Positions 1-9,178 of a DNA stretch of 64,000 nt are shown piece by piece (position 1 is the stretch's first letter; each line of letters starts with the position of its first letter). Source of the stretch: Lamprobacter modestohalophilus (GTDB lineage: Bacteria; Pseudomonadota; Gammaproteobacteria; Chromatiales; Chromatiaceae). The notes beneath the pieces are model-generated. The model had not been told where the DNA came from, did not search any database, and saw only the letters and a list, made by a program, of their open reading frames with translations. Location of the stretch: NCBI RefSeq assembly GCF_016583905.1, contig NZ_NRRY01000018.1, positions 1-64,000 of the forward strand. The letters are read 5' to 3'. The position numbers and the translations under genes were made by a program.

Positions 1-67
1 CACACAGGCGCTCGATAACCGCCTGCTCTCCGGCCGCATAGATCGCTTGTGCCTGCTCAGGTGTCAT
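1..67 (-). pseudogene. IS66-type transposase N-terminus (runs off window edge)
   Basis: An ATG at 67-65 on the minus strand opens a frame that reads MTPEQAQAIYAAGEQAVIER and continues past position 1. This resembles the N-terminal start of IS66-family TnpC transposases, where a conserved EQAxAIYxAG stretch precedes the coiled-coil region. Only about 22 codons are visible, so it is unknown whether the gene is intact. It reads away from the separate IS66 C-terminal piece at 214-840, so the two are not one broken gene in simple orientation. The assignment rests on a short motif. Confidence 0.5.
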
Positions 68-213
68 CGCACCGTGTGATCAACCTGAGCGCGGGCGAAC
101 AGCGCCGGCCTTGTACCGCGTGCATGATCGGATGCATGCGCCAACATTAACCGGATCTCGACTCTGAGTCTAGGACCAAAAGGGTCAGCTACTTCGGGTT
201 CAAGAGGCCGTGA

Positions 214-840
214 ACGGTTACCTTTACTGAAACCCGTGAATCCGAGAAGGTGCGTGAATTTCTCAAAGACTTTTCCGGCGTTCTCGTTTCCGATTTTTAT
301 GCTGGTTATGAATCAATTCCCTGTCATCAACAGAAGTGCCTTATCCATTTGATGCGCGACATCAATAACGACCTTCTTAAACAGCCTTTTAATTCCGAGC
401 TTCGGGCATTGGCGTCGAAATTTGGGGCGTTGCTTCTATCGATTGTTAACACAATTGATGAGGCTGGCTTAATGCGTAAGGCTTTGATAAAGCATCGGTC
501 AGAGGTGAAAGTATTCTATGATTGGATAGAGAATAAAGAATGTACGCATGCCTTGTTCTTGCACTATAAAAAACGCTTTTTGAAGAATCGTGATAAATTA
601 TTCACGTTTTTGGAGCATGATGGCGTTCCATGGAACAACAATAACGCTGAACATGCTATTAAGGCATTTGCCAGATTGCGCAATGCTATCGAAAAGCTAA
701 ATGGTGAACAGGGAATTAATGAGTATTTAACTCTTCTTTCCGTTTGCACAACCTGCGAATACAAAGGTGTAAGTATGCTGGGTTTCCTGAGGTCTGGTTT
801 AAACAGCATTGATGAATATATTAAACTATGCCGCAAGTAA
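214..840 (+). pseudogene. IS66-family transposase, C-terminal fragment
   Basis: This open frame follows an in-frame stop at 211-213 and begins without a normal start, with TFTETRESEKVREFLKDF and then VSDFYAGY. That is the middle of an IS66 DDE transposase. The later NNNAEHAIKAFARLRN motif carries the catalytic Glu region, and the C-terminus resembles the usual IS66 end. The N-terminal half (zinc-binding and coiled-coil part) is missing, so the piece cannot be a working transposase. Its DNA is clearly AT-richer than the neighbouring genes, which indicates transfer from another source. The AT-rich tail after the stop (841-1020) probably belongs to the same element. Confidence 0.85.
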
Positions 841-1587
841 GTACCCTAACTCAATCTTTTGTAATTAATAATTATTTTTAATAATTGTAAATTACTGATT
901 TTTATGGTATTTATATTTTAATTGAATTACAAATTTTTATATTGAGGCTCTTAAATACTCGGCTTTAGATATTTTTTCTGATCGTAAACCTTTGCTTTCA
1001 AATGCTTGTGGTGCAGAAAAAAATTAGGGAGGGATCGGTTTTTGGCGTGGAGGCACTAGAGCGCCGCCACAACGAGCCCAAGGATTGGCAAGTTCCGCGA
1101 AGCGATCATCCGGTACCATCTTGATATTCGGAAAGGTGCCGGGCGCCGAGAAACGTCTTGATCTGCCACTTGCTACAGTGATCGATGAGGTTCTTGCGCA
1201 GCCTCAATGCCCCGGTATCAGGCAACGCAGGGCGCAACTTCATGCCCATCTCCCGGAGGGACTTTTCAATGGCGGGCGGGTGAGCGGCGTCGAGGCGTAT
1301 TCGCTTGTGCTGCCGATAGGCCTTCGCCGTCTAGCTGAGAATCCGGACAATATCGTCGCGACTAGGCAAAGGCTTTCGGCCCTTCCGAAATTAGGTCATT
1401 AGAGCCACCGACTCTTCAGTGACCATGACGTCCCAAACATCAGGACAATGTCCGATGACCGATCCATGATGAGGAACCTTGAAAACGCTGGCTCGCTACT
1501 GGGGCTTTGCAGTTGACGACAAGACGGCTTTCCAGTCTATATCAGTCGTTCCAGGGTCAGGTGCGGGTAACTCTCATCCATGGCTGA
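841..1587. other. IS flank and degraded DNA without a supported gene
   Basis: Positions 841-1020 are very AT-rich and look like the untranslated end of the IS66 element. Composition then switches abruptly to GC-rich. A 105-codon frame at 1085-1402 has no recognisable family, and an antisense frame there has no start. Just before 1588, on the minus strand, an ATG at 1581-1579 opens MDESYPHLTLERLI and then a stop. This sits 6 bp after the AAA ATPase fragment's stop and could be the truncated start of the subtilisin-like (S8) peptidase that often follows such ATPases. Confidence 0.4.
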
Positions 1588-1857
1588 TCAACCCCGTTTC
1601 ATGCGCGCCCTTCTTCCATCTTCCCGGCGCACTGCGGCCTCGAGACTGCGATGCGTCAGAAACTCCACACCGGTGAGCACCATGTCCTTCACCGCCCGGC
1701 GCAACACGCGCTCCACGTCGGCGTGGGACATCCCTTTGAACAGCCCGATGATGTCGCCGTCATCAGTCTCGAACTGGCGCCGCACCCCGAGGAGTTTGAT
1801 GGTGAGCAGGCGCTTCAGCTGTTCCTGGTTAGGTGGATCGAAGACCAGCACCTCCAA
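1588..1857 (-). pseudogene. AAA-family ATPase, C-terminal fragment
   Basis: The 89-residue product contains FDPPNQEQLKRLLTIKL, GMSHADVERVLRRAVKDMVL and a basic C-terminus. This is the typical lid and C-terminal region of an AAA ATPase with its sensor-2 helix, but no Walker A or B motif is present. The frame begins abruptly at a junction with unrelated hsdS-like DNA near 1857, so the ATPase domain has been deleted. ATPases with this end commonly sit upstream of an S8 serine peptidase in accessory regions. Here only a possible 14-codon start of the partner remains on the far side. Confidence 0.6.
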
Positions 1858-2052
1858 TCAGAAATAAGGGCAAGTGGGAGCGAATTTCCATTCCCCGCCC
1901 CATCGCCGAACATCGCCGAACAACGCCGCATCGTCGCCAAAGTCGACCAACTGATGGCCTTAGTCGACCAGTTGGAGGCTCAACTCAACGCCTCCCGCGC
2001 CACCGCCGCGAATCTTCTCTCCGCCCTCGACGCTAAGCTCACCACCGCCTGA
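1857..2052 (+). pseudogene. Type I restriction specificity subunit (HsdS) C-terminal remnant, frameshifted
   Basis: One frame reads NKGKWERISIPRPIAE, the conserved lead-in to the HsdS central repeat. The neighbouring frame reads IAEQRRIVAKVDQLMALVDQ and ends LDAKLTTA-stop, the canonical HsdS end. The two frames are joined by a 10-bp duplication (catcgccgaa at 1901-1910 and again at 1911-1920) that shifts the frame. The target recognition domains are missing and no hsdM or hsdR is present. The left junction abuts an AAA ATPase fragment on the opposite strand. This is a dead relic of a restriction-modification locus. Confidence 0.75.
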
Positions 2053-2058
2053 CCGCCG

Positions 2059-2844
2059 ATGCCGCAATTCGAAAGCTACCTCGGCATTGACTATTCCGGC
2101 GCGCAGACCCCCAGCAGCAGCCTGAAGGGCCTTCGCCTCTACGCAGCGACGCGCACGGAGCCGCCCGCCGAGATTCCACCGCCGCCGAGCCCGCGCAAGT
2201 ATTGGACGCGCCGCGGCCTCGCTCAGTACCTGGTGGAGCGACTGGCAGAAGACCGACCAACACTGGTCGGCATCGATCACGCCTTCTCGTTTCCCTTGGC
2301 CTATTTCGAGGCCCACCATCTGCCGCTCGACTGGCCGGCCTTCCTAAAGGACTTCCAACGGCATTGGCCAACCGATCAGGACATCTATGTCGACTTCGTC
2401 CGATACGGCGACGTCGGCCAAGGGGCGCAGCGCGCCGGTAATCCCCGTTGGCGACGCCTGACGGAGGAGCGCGCCGGCACGGCCAAGTCGGTCTTCCACT
2501 TCGACGTCCAGGGTCAGGTCGCCAAGTCCACGCACGCTGGCCTGCCTTGGCTGCTGTCTCTGCGCCGGCAGCTCGGCGATCGACTGCACTGCTGGCCCTT
2601 CGACGGTTGGGAGATCCCAGCAGGTCGCTCAGCGGTGGCCGAGGTCTACCCCGCCCTCTGGAAGCATGCCTTCCCCACCGAATGCCGCACATCGGACCAG
2701 CACGACGCCTATGCGGTCGCCGCCTGGCTGCGCCTAGCCGATCTCGACGATTCTCTACAAGGATTCCTCAGCCCTTCCTTGACGCCGTCAGAGCGCGCCC
2801 TAGCCGAGGTGGAAGGGTGGATTCTCGGAGTGGTGTTGCGCTGA
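2059..2844 (+). CDS. DUF429-like RNase H-fold protein, probable nuclease
   Basis: This 261-residue protein starts with YLGIDYSGAQTP, the first acidic strand of an RNase H-like fold. It has a second acidic stretch, LVGIDHAFSFP, then EVYPALW and a C-terminal DQHDAYAVAAWL motif, the order seen in DUF429-like predicted nucleases. The start lies 6 bp after the stop of the hsdS remnant, so it was probably the last gene of that restriction operon and has survived intact. All putative catalytic acidic residues appear present. The true substrate is unknown. The family call rests on motifs rather than overall alignment. Confidence 0.6.
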   Translation: MPQFESYLGIDYSGAQTPSSSLKGLRLYAATRTEPPAEIPPPPSPRKYWTRRGLAQYLVERLAEDRPTLVGIDHAFSFPLAYFEAHHLPLDWPAFLKDFQRHWPTDQDIYVDFVRYGDVGQGAQRAGNPRWRRLTEERAGTAKSVFHFDVQGQVAKSTHAGLPWLLSLRRQLGDRLHCWPFDGWEIPAGRSAVAEVYPALWKHAFPTECRTSDQHDAYAVAAWLRLADLDDSLQGFLSPSLTPSERALAEVEGWILGVVLR

Positions 2845-2893
2845 GTGCTGGTCCAAGGATCTGTGATCTAATGATGGGGCTTGTCCGTGGGCG

Positions 2894-3247
2894 CTAGGAG
2901 TGCTCACGGTGCTGTAGCCATTCGCGCAGCGCCGCATTGGCTCGCGTCTGCCAGCCTTTGCCGGTCGCGCGTAGTCCCGCGAGCACGTCCGGATCGAGCG
3001 GGATGGTGGCTGGAATCTTGGTCGAGGCCTTCCGCGGACCGCGCAAGCGGCGCCGTTCAGCTAACGCGGCCTTGACCGCTTCCGGCCCACCACCCGCGAC
3101 GAAGACCGCATTCTCCCAGAACTCAGGGTCAAGCGGCGGGTTATCTGCGTCGAACACGGCCTTCTCGGGAGCCGCATCGATCATCGCCTGTATCTGCTCA
3201 GGGCTGAAGCTGTTTGAAGAAGTCTCGGGTTTCACGCTTGTCACCAT
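2894..3247 (-). CDS. brnA: BrnA-type antitoxin
   Basis: This 117-residue protein has a variable N-terminal half and a C-terminal region (KIPATIPLDPDVLAGLRATGKGWQTRANAALREWL) typical of BrnA, the ribbon-helix-helix antitoxin that binds the BrnT RNase and represses its own promoter. Residues around 30-50 (FDADNPPLDPEFW) match the usual toxin-binding segment. The start overlaps the end of the upstream brnT by 50 bp, a common arrangement that couples translation of the pair. The module is the only intact addiction-type system in the window and borders the decayed restriction region. Confidence 0.85.
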   Translation of the reverse strand: MVTSVKPETSSNSFSPEQIQAMIDAAPEKAVFDADNPPLDPEFWENAVFVAGGGPEAVKAALAERRRLRGPRKASTKIPATIPLDPDVLAGLRATGKGWQTRANAALREWLQHREHS

Positions 3248-3470
3248 ATCGCAGAGAGATCAACTGCAGGTCGTCGTCCCGTTCAGTCCAGACGAGCACG
3301 ATGACGCGGCCATGAAGCATGCCCAGCGTCTTAAACCGTGGCTCGCCGTAGGCTTCGCGAGTTTCCTGCTCGGTAAAGATCGGTCCATCGAAGATCGCCT
3401 CGGCTTCGGCAAAGTCCAAGCCGTGCTTGGCGAGGTTTCTGCGCCGCTTGGCGTCATCCCAGGTGATCAT
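3198..3470 (-). CDS. brnT: BrnT-type ribonuclease toxin
   Basis: The 90-residue product has the BrnT layout: ITWDDAKRRRNLAKHGLDF at the start (W-D-x-x-K...N-x-x-K-H-G), a central EAIFDGPIFT strand, then GRVIVLVWTER and ISLRYGDKRETRDFF at the end. Known BrnT proteins are RelE-fold RNases that inhibit translation and are held inactive by BrnA. The conserved basic residues and His of the N-terminal motif are present, so it is probably active. It is the promoter-proximal gene of the pair, and the downstream brnA overlaps it. Confidence 0.88.
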   Translation of the reverse strand: MITWDDAKRRRNLAKHGLDFAEAEAIFDGPIFTEQETREAYGEPRFKTLGMLHGRVIVLVWTERDDDLQLISLRYGDKRETRDFFKQLQP

Positions 3471-3558
3471 GTCTAGACCCTAGTCACTGACGGAGTCGCG
3501 GTCAAGCAAACGGTCAATGCAGAGAAGCGAGCCATTCGGACGACCCAAGCGGAAGATC

Positions 3559-5034
3559 TCAAATCACCTTCGCGAGCAGTGCCTCCGGCGCGAGCGGTTG
3601 TTCAGGCATCGGAATACGCACCGTCCAGCCGTCGCCAGGCGCGGCATCAAGCGGCCGGCCATCGGTCGCGCTCAGCTGCTCGAGACGGAAGCGCTGCAGG
3701 CCGGCGGGGGTGATCCACTCCAGCTCATCGCCAAGCACGAAGCGGTTACGGACGCGGATCTCGGCCAGACCGCTAGCGGCATCGACTCGTACCAGCTCGC
3801 CGACGAATTGCCGCCGCTGACTCACTGAGCTGCCGGCCGCATAGTTCTGCAGCTCTGAAGGTGCGTGGCGGCGTAGGAAACCCTCGGTGTAGCCGCGATT
3901 CGCCAAGCCTTCGAGCTCGTCGAGCAAAGCACGATCGAAGCCACGCCCGGCCGCGGCATCGTCAATCGCACGACGGTAGACCGAGGTGGTGCGCGCCGTG
4001 TAATAGTGCGACTTGGTCCGGCCTTCGATCTTCAGCGAGTCGACGCCGATCGCGCTCAGCCGAGCGACATGCTCAACGGCGCGCAGATCGCGCGAGTTCA
4101 TCACATAGCTGCCGTGCTCATCTTCGAACAGGGCCATGTACTCACCGGGGCGCTCCGCCTCTTCTAGGAGCCAGGCCTGATCGGCTTCGGGATGACGCTC
4201 TGGCGTCGGGGTTGGTCCTAACGCAGCTAACCCAGGCAAAAGCTCCTCGGCTCGGCTCGCAATCGCCAATCGCTCGGTGGGCGCCATCGCGCCTGGCGCC
4301 GCTCGCATCGTTCCGTCCATCCTTGCATTCGCGTCCTCGTTGTCGTCTTCCTGCTCGCTCTCATGCGCTCCAGACGGCGTTGCCGACGACGGCGCAACCG
4401 CTTGCCCAACGCGATAGGACCAACGGCAAGCGTTGGTGCAGCTGCCCTGGTTCGCATCCCGATGGTTCAGATAGCCCGAGAGCAGACAGCGCCCTGAGTA
4501 GGCGATGCAGAGCGCGCCATGGACGAAGACCTCCAGCTCCATGTCCGGGCAGGCCTGCCGAATCTCGGCGATCTCATCGAGCGACAGCTCGCGCGAGAGG
4601 ATCACGCGCCGAATGCCTTGCTGTTGCCAGAAGCGCACCGCCGCCGCGTTCGTCGTATTGGCCTGCACCGAGAGGTGGATGGCGACCTCCGGCCAACGCT
4701 CGCGCACCAGCAGGATCAGGCCAGGATCGGACATGATCAGCGCATCTGGGGCAAGCGCGATCACCGGCTCCAAGTCGGCGATAAAGGTCGCCAGCTTGGC
4801 ACCGTGTGGCATCAGATTGGCGGCCAGATAGAAGCGTTTGCCGGCGGTACGCACTGCGGCGATCCCTTCGGCGAGCGCGTCTAGGGTGCCGAACTCGTTG
4901 TTGCGCACTCGCAGACTGTAGCGCGGGATGCCGGCATAGACGGCATCGGCACCATAGGCCAGTGCGTAGCGCAGGTTGCGCAGGGTTCCGGCTGGCGCGA
5001 GCAGCTCGGGCACTATTGCTGGGCCTGACGTCAT
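3559..5034 (-). CDS. trhP: TrhP/YegQ, U32-family tRNA uridine hydroxylation protein
   Basis: The protein begins ELLAPAGTLRNLRYALAYGADAVYAG, the U32 signature start. It carries the four-cysteine block around residues 175-205 (CIAYSGRC then GSCTNACRW) thought to bind an iron-sulfur cluster. TrhP family members carry out prephenate-dependent hydroxylation of U34 in tRNA. At 491 residues it is about 35-40 longer than Escherichia coli YegQ. The extra length is an acidic, low-complexity insert after the cysteine block (near residues 210-260, including ESEQEDDNEDAN). The ATG overlaps the stop of the upstream ChaN-like gene (ATGA), so the two are translationally coupled. Confidence 0.85.
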   Translation of the reverse strand: MTSGPAIVPELLAPAGTLRNLRYALAYGADAVYAGIPRYSLRVRNNEFGTLDALAEGIAAVRTAGKRFYLAANLMPHGAKLATFIADLEPVIALAPDALIMSDPGLILLVRERWPEVAIHLSVQANTTNAAAVRFWQQQGIRRVILSRELSLDEIAEIRQACPDMELEVFVHGALCIAYSGRCLLSGYLNHRDANQGSCTNACRWSYRVGQAVAPSSATPSGAHESEQEDDNEDANARMDGTMRAAPGAMAPTERLAIASRAEELLPGLAALGPTPTPERHPEADQAWLLEEAERPGEYMALFEDEHGSYVMNSRDLRAVEHVARLSAIGVDSLKIEGRTKSHYYTARTTSVYRRAIDDAAAGRGFDRALLDELEGLANRGYTEGFLRRHAPSELQNYAAGSSVSQRRQFVGELVRVDAASGLAEIRVRNRFVLGDELEWITPAGLQRFRLEQLSATDGRPLDAAPGDGWTVRIPMPEQPLAPEALLAKVI

Positions 5035-6329
5035 TTCAAGGTCACGTCGAAGCTGAGCTGCTCGGCACCACCGACCAGTGGATCGCGCAGCACCGCGATC
5101 GGCATCTGCTGGCCCGGCCGGCTGTCCATCAGCGCGATGCGGATATCGGCGTAGGAGTCGATGCTGGTATCGCCGATCTCGATGATCCGATCACCCTCTT
5201 TGACCCCCGCATCGCGCGCGCCGCTCTGCTGCGCAAAGCCCTGGATCGCGACGCCCTGGCCCTCAGAGTCGGTATCCAGCATGACCCCCATCAGACCCGT
5301 CTTCGGCAAGCCGACCGGCTGCGGATAGAGCAGGAAGTCCGCCATCTCAGGATCGAGCGGCCGCTGTTGACCGCTCATCACGATCGACATTGGCACGTCC
5401 AGCCGCCGTTTGACCCGCGACGGGATGCCGCGACCGTATTCGACATGGCCAGCACCCGCGAGCACGATCAGCTGCGACTCAGGATTGGCTTGTAGCCAAC
5501 GGACCGCGCGCTCGGCCATGCCCTCGTCCCAGAGCAGCTGGACTTCGAGAAAATGCTCGAACGAGGCATCATCGCCGTTTGGATGCATCTCGAACACCCT
5601 CTGCAGGTGGGCGCGGTAGCTTGGAGCCTCGCGATCGATCTCACTCGGGATCATCGCCGCCTCCGCGGGGCTGAGTGACGCGATGCCACCATCACCGACC
5701 TTTTCGGTGATCTCGCGCGGCAGGTTGAGTGCGATCAGCGGGAGGCCATGCTCACGCGCATAGCGCAAGATCGGCCGGTAGAGCCGATAGTCGAAGCGCC
5801 AGCGCTCGAAGTACTCGGTCTCGCGCAACAGCGCCTCTTCGCTGAGGTCGCCGGCGATATAGGCATCGAGCTTGTCCTGGAACGGCTGTTGGAAGAACTC
5901 CATGCCGATCGCGACCGGCTTGCCACGCTCGTGCAGCCCGCGGATGATCTCGAGCTGGTTCAGATGATCTTCGTAGCGATCGTGAGACTCGCCGATGAAC
6001 ACCACCCGTTTATCCACAAGCTGCTTGATAAGGCCATCAAGCTCACCCAAGCTGGATAGATCGAGCACCTTGGTGGCCGGGTCCATGCCCGGGCCTGTCG
6101 CAGGATGGATCGCTGTCTCCGCAGGAGGCATCCCTGCATGATTGGCCATTGGCGCGCCTTGCTCGGGATGGGGGCTTGCGGACCCAGCCGCGGCACTGGA
6201 TGCGTTAGCCCCAGGCATCGCAATCAACCCGCTCGAGAACAGGCAGCACACAAACAACAGACCTAGCATCACCGCTCGAGTCGAGCGCTGACAGGTCGGG
6301 GTTCTAAGGGGCAAAGGCGATCGCAGCAT
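5031..6329 (-). CDS. ChaN-family (DUF399) protein with C-terminal PDZ domain
   Basis: I chose the ATG giving MLRSPLPLRTP, because it places a membrane-spanning signal (RAVMLGLLFVCCLFSSGLIA) near the N-terminus. After a low-complexity linker, the central domain has VVFIGESHDRYEDHLNQLEI and IGMEFFQQPFQDKLD, the hallmark residues of the ChaN/TIKI-like fold linked to haem-iron handling. The last 90 residues form a PDZ domain (GARDAGVKEGDRIIEIGDTSI). ChaN homologues are usually lipoproteins. Here the segment lacks a clear lipobox, so the protein may be anchored by its N-terminal helix. It is the first gene of a two-gene operon with trhP. Confidence 0.8.
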   Translation of the reverse strand: MLRSPLPLRTPTCQRSTRAVMLGLLFVCCLFSSGLIAMPGANASSAAAGSASPHPEQGAPMANHAGMPPAETAIHPATGPGMDPATKVLDLSSLGELDGLIKQLVDKRVVFIGESHDRYEDHLNQLEIIRGLHERGKPVAIGMEFFQQPFQDKLDAYIAGDLSEEALLRETEYFERWRFDYRLYRPILRYAREHGLPLIALNLPREITEKVGDGGIASLSPAEAAMIPSEIDREAPSYRAHLQRVFEMHPNGDDASFEHFLEVQLLWDEGMAERAVRWLQANPESQLIVLAGAGHVEYGRGIPSRVKRRLDVPMSIVMSGQQRPLDPEMADFLLYPQPVGLPKTGLMGVMLDTDSEGQGVAIQGFAQQSGARDAGVKEGDRIIEIGDTSIDSYADIRIALMDSRPGQQMPIAVLRDPLVGGAEQLSFDVTLK

Positions 6330-6462
6330 GGTAAATATCTCTAGGTTTGATTGCTCGCGCACACGAGAGCACTGACGACTCAGGGCTCCATGCAATGGCG
6401 AGTTGGCAAGCGAAGGGGTCCGTGTCGACGTCGTGCACCGCTGGGAACCTCAGCGGGGGAAC

Positions 6463-6615
6463 CTAACTCTCATTGCGCGGCGTATCCCGAAAAATGAATC
6501 GCGTGAGATGCTCGTTGAGCACATAGAGCGACGACTGGGCGACGACTGGGCGTTCAAAGCCAGCAGCGGCTAGAACTCGCACCAAACGTTCCTCATCGAC
6601 AGCCGAAGGTAACGA
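6463..6615 (-). pseudogene. Possible methyltransferase C-terminal remnant
   Basis: Between the ChaN-like gene and the M1 peptidase, a minus-strand frame reads AVDEERLVRVLAAAGFERPV and then SLYVLNEHLTRFIFRD before its stop. This matches the C-terminal strand-helix pattern of small class I SAM-dependent methyltransferases. It has no start and an in-frame stop just upstream, so it can only be a leftover tail. A short 11-bp duplication (gcgacgactgg) lies within it. The assignment is tentative because only about 45 residues remain. Confidence 0.35.
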
Positions 6616-6777
6616 TCAGGCAGCGCGCCTATCATCGGTTCATCGGCGCGCCCTCATCCTGAACGATGAGCCCATTGTGATTCCCGTTGTGACTCAGGAT
6701 CATCAGGGAATGGCGCTCGCGGCAAGCACCTTATCGCCTTCCGGACGCCTTCTGGCCCCACTTAAGTGACAGCGACC

Positions 6778-9045
6778 ATGCATGATTCCAACAAGTTCCT
6801 CCCGACGCTTCCACCAACGGCGCACCTCTGGCTCATTCTCCTCAGCCTGCTAGGGCTGCTAGGCCTGAGCACGACCAGCCTTGCAGCATCAGAGGCGAGC
6901 ATCAGGCAGCCTGTGGTCGCGCATCAGATCCGCATCCGTCTCGACCCGCGCGACGGCTCGCTCAGTGCGACCGATCGGCTCCGTCTTCCGGCCGACTCGC
7001 CCGAGACACCAGGCTCAATATCACCGCCAACGGGTCGCCCTGCGGCCATGTTCATCCAGCTGCATCAAGGACTCGAGCCCGAGATCCTCAGCGGCAACGC
7101 GACGCTCAAACCCGCTGCAAGACGCGGACACCTGACTCAATACCGATTAGAAGCCCAGCCTGGGGCAGAGGTCGAGTTCGGTTATCAAGGCCGCATCCAA
7201 CACGACTTCAGCGCCGTGCGCGAGGGCATGGGGCGCGAACGGCAGCAATTGATCGGCACCATCAACCCCGAAGGCGTCTTCCTCAGCGGCTACAGCGGAT
7301 GGTACCCGAAGGTCTTGGGCACCCTCGAGACGGTCTCGCTCGAAGTCAGCCTGCCGCCAGACTGGCTTGCGGTTGCCCAAGGCGAGGGCCCCGAGATCCA
7401 GGAGGACAGCGAACAGGCGCGCATCGGCTGGCGCGAGAGCGCACCACAAGATGAGCTCTATCTCATTGCCGCTCCGTTCACGCTGTATCGGCAACCAAAT
7501 GAAAACGCCGAGGCTCAAGCCTTTTTGCGCAACGCGGATGCCGATCTTGCAGCGCGCTACCTCGAGGCGACCAGGACCTACATCGACCGCTACAGCCAGC
7601 TGATTGGCCCCTACCCCTATGCCAAGTTTGCCCTGGTCGAAAACTTCTGGGAGACCGGCTATGGCATGCCCTCGTTCACCCTCCTCGGCCCCCAAGTGCT
7701 GCGGCTGCCGTTCATCCTGCACTCCTCCTACCCGCACGAGATCCTGCACAACTGGTGGGGCAACGGGGTTTATGTCGACTATTCACAGGGCAATTGGAGT
7801 GAGGGGCTAACCGCCTATCTCGCCGACCATCTGAACCAGGAGATCGACGGCAAAGGCGCCGACTATCGCCGCGATCAGCTCAAGGCCTACGCCGACTATG
7901 TCCGTGATCACCAAGATCTGCCGTTGAGCGACTTCCAGGGCCGCCATGGCGCCGCCTCCCAGGCGATTGGCTACGGCAAGGCGCTGATGCTGTTCCACAT
8001 GCTCCGCACTCAGCTCGGTGACCAGCTCTTTGTGCAAGGCTTACAGCGCTTTTACCGCGACCATCGCTTCTCCGAGGCCGGCTGGGATGCGATCCAGGCC
8101 GCCTTCGAGGCTGAATCCGGCACAGAACTCAGCGACTTTTTCACGGCTTGGACCTCGCGCCCCGGTGCACCCAGCCTGGCCCTCGAGGACATCGCGGCCG
8201 AACCGCTGGACGACGGTCGCTGGCGCCTGAGCGGCCGGCTCGAGCAGACCCAATCCAGCGCCCCCTTCCCGATGTCGGTGCCGATTGCGCTCCTCGACGA
8301 ATCAGGCTCCGCCAGCGAGCTGCTGGTCACAATGGACCAGCGCAGCACTGAGTTCACGACGGTGCTGGATGCCCGGCCAGCCCGTATCGCCGTCGACCCG
8401 CGCTTCGATAGCTTTCGCACCCTGGCCGAGGGCGAATCGACCGCCAGCCTGAGCAACCTATTCGGCGCTGAGCGCGGGGTCATCCTGGTCCCGGCAGATG
8501 CGCCACCCGAGCTGCGTACCGCTTATCGGCAGCTCGCCGAGGCTTGGCAGCGCGGCCAGCAAGGTTGGTCGGTTGCGCTCGATACTGAGCTTGAGGACTT
8601 ACCCTCGGATCGGGCGATCTGGCTGCTTGGCTGGCGCAACCGCTGGCTCCCGGCATTGGCCGAGATCGGCACCGAACAGCAGTCCTTTAGGCTCGACTCG
8701 GCACAGCAGCGCATCAACCTCCTCGGTGACGATCATGCTGACCAGATCCCAGTGATCAGCACGCGACACCATGGACAGCCGCTCGGCTGGGTTGGCGCCG
8801 ACAGCGCCGAGGCCGTGATCGGCCTCGCGCGCAAGCTGCCCCACTACGGCAAGTACGGCTATTTGGTGTTCGCGGGATCTGCGCCGACCAATGTTGTCAA
8901 AGGTCAGTGGCCGGCGGGCGAGTCGAGCCTGACGCGCTGGCTTTCGGAGTCCAGACCGCCGCTCGCCTACCCATCACGTCCAACATTACTTGAGTTTGAA
9001 GCCGCAGCCGTGAACACCGCAAGCGGCGCTGGCGTGGGCAACTGA
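6778..9045 (+). CDS. M1-family metallopeptidase (gluzincin), exported
   Basis: The N-terminus carries a hydrophobic signal segment (WLILLSLLGLLGLSTTSLAA). Around residue 320 lies the zinc site HEILHNWWGN, followed 18 residues later by the third zinc ligand in NWSEGLTAYLADHL. The exopeptidase GxMEN motif is replaced by ETGYGMPSF, as in a bacterial M1 subgroup whose substrate is not firmly known. The C-terminal 300 residues are beta-rich with no clear family. An alternative GTG start exists 12 bp upstream; I saw no strong ribosome site for either. The gene stands alone, and the next gene has its own Shine-Dalgarno sequence. Confidence 0.82.
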   Translation: MHDSNKFLPTLPPTAHLWLILLSLLGLLGLSTTSLAASEASIRQPVVAHQIRIRLDPRDGSLSATDRLRLPADSPETPGSISPPTGRPAAMFIQLHQGLEPEILSGNATLKPAARRGHLTQYRLEAQPGAEVEFGYQGRIQHDFSAVREGMGRERQQLIGTINPEGVFLSGYSGWYPKVLGTLETVSLEVSLPPDWLAVAQGEGPEIQEDSEQARIGWRESAPQDELYLIAAPFTLYRQPNENAEAQAFLRNADADLAARYLEATRTYIDRYSQLIGPYPYAKFALVENFWETGYGMPSFTLLGPQVLRLPFILHSSYPHEILHNWWGNGVYVDYSQGNWSEGLTAYLADHLNQEIDGKGADYRRDQLKAYADYVRDHQDLPLSDFQGRHGAASQAIGYGKALMLFHMLRTQLGDQLFVQGLQRFYRDHRFSEAGWDAIQAAFEAESGTELSDFFTAWTSRPGAPSLALEDIAAEPLDDGRWRLSGRLEQTQSSAPFPMSVPIALLDESGSASELLVTMDQRSTEFTTVLDARPARIAVDPRFDSFRTLAEGESTASLSNLFGAERGVILVPADAPPELRTAYRQLAEAWQRGQQGWSVALDTELEDLPSDRAIWLLGWRNRWLPALAEIGTEQQSFRLDSAQQRINLLGDDHADQIPVISTRHHGQPLGWVGADSAEAVIGLARKLPHYGKYGYLVFAGSAPTNVVKGQWPAGESSLTRWLSESRPPLAYPSRPTLLEFEAAAVNTASGAGVGN

Positions 9046-9178
9046 TCGGGCCTATTAGACACCCTCGATCCGCGCCACGATCAGCGCCGCACCCCGTCGT
9101 TCCTTGACCTACACCGCTTTCAGCAACGAGCTGGCGCTGCTAGGCTCGAATCGAAAACCCACCAAAGGAGGTAACAAC

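Noticed and set aside
1085-1402. 105-codon ORF in the IS graveyard
   Set aside because: There is no recognisable domain and no ribosome site; the antisense frame is also broken.
3260-3457. Alternative ORF overlapping brnT
   Set aside because: It is a frame-shifted shadow of brnT with low-complexity sequence.
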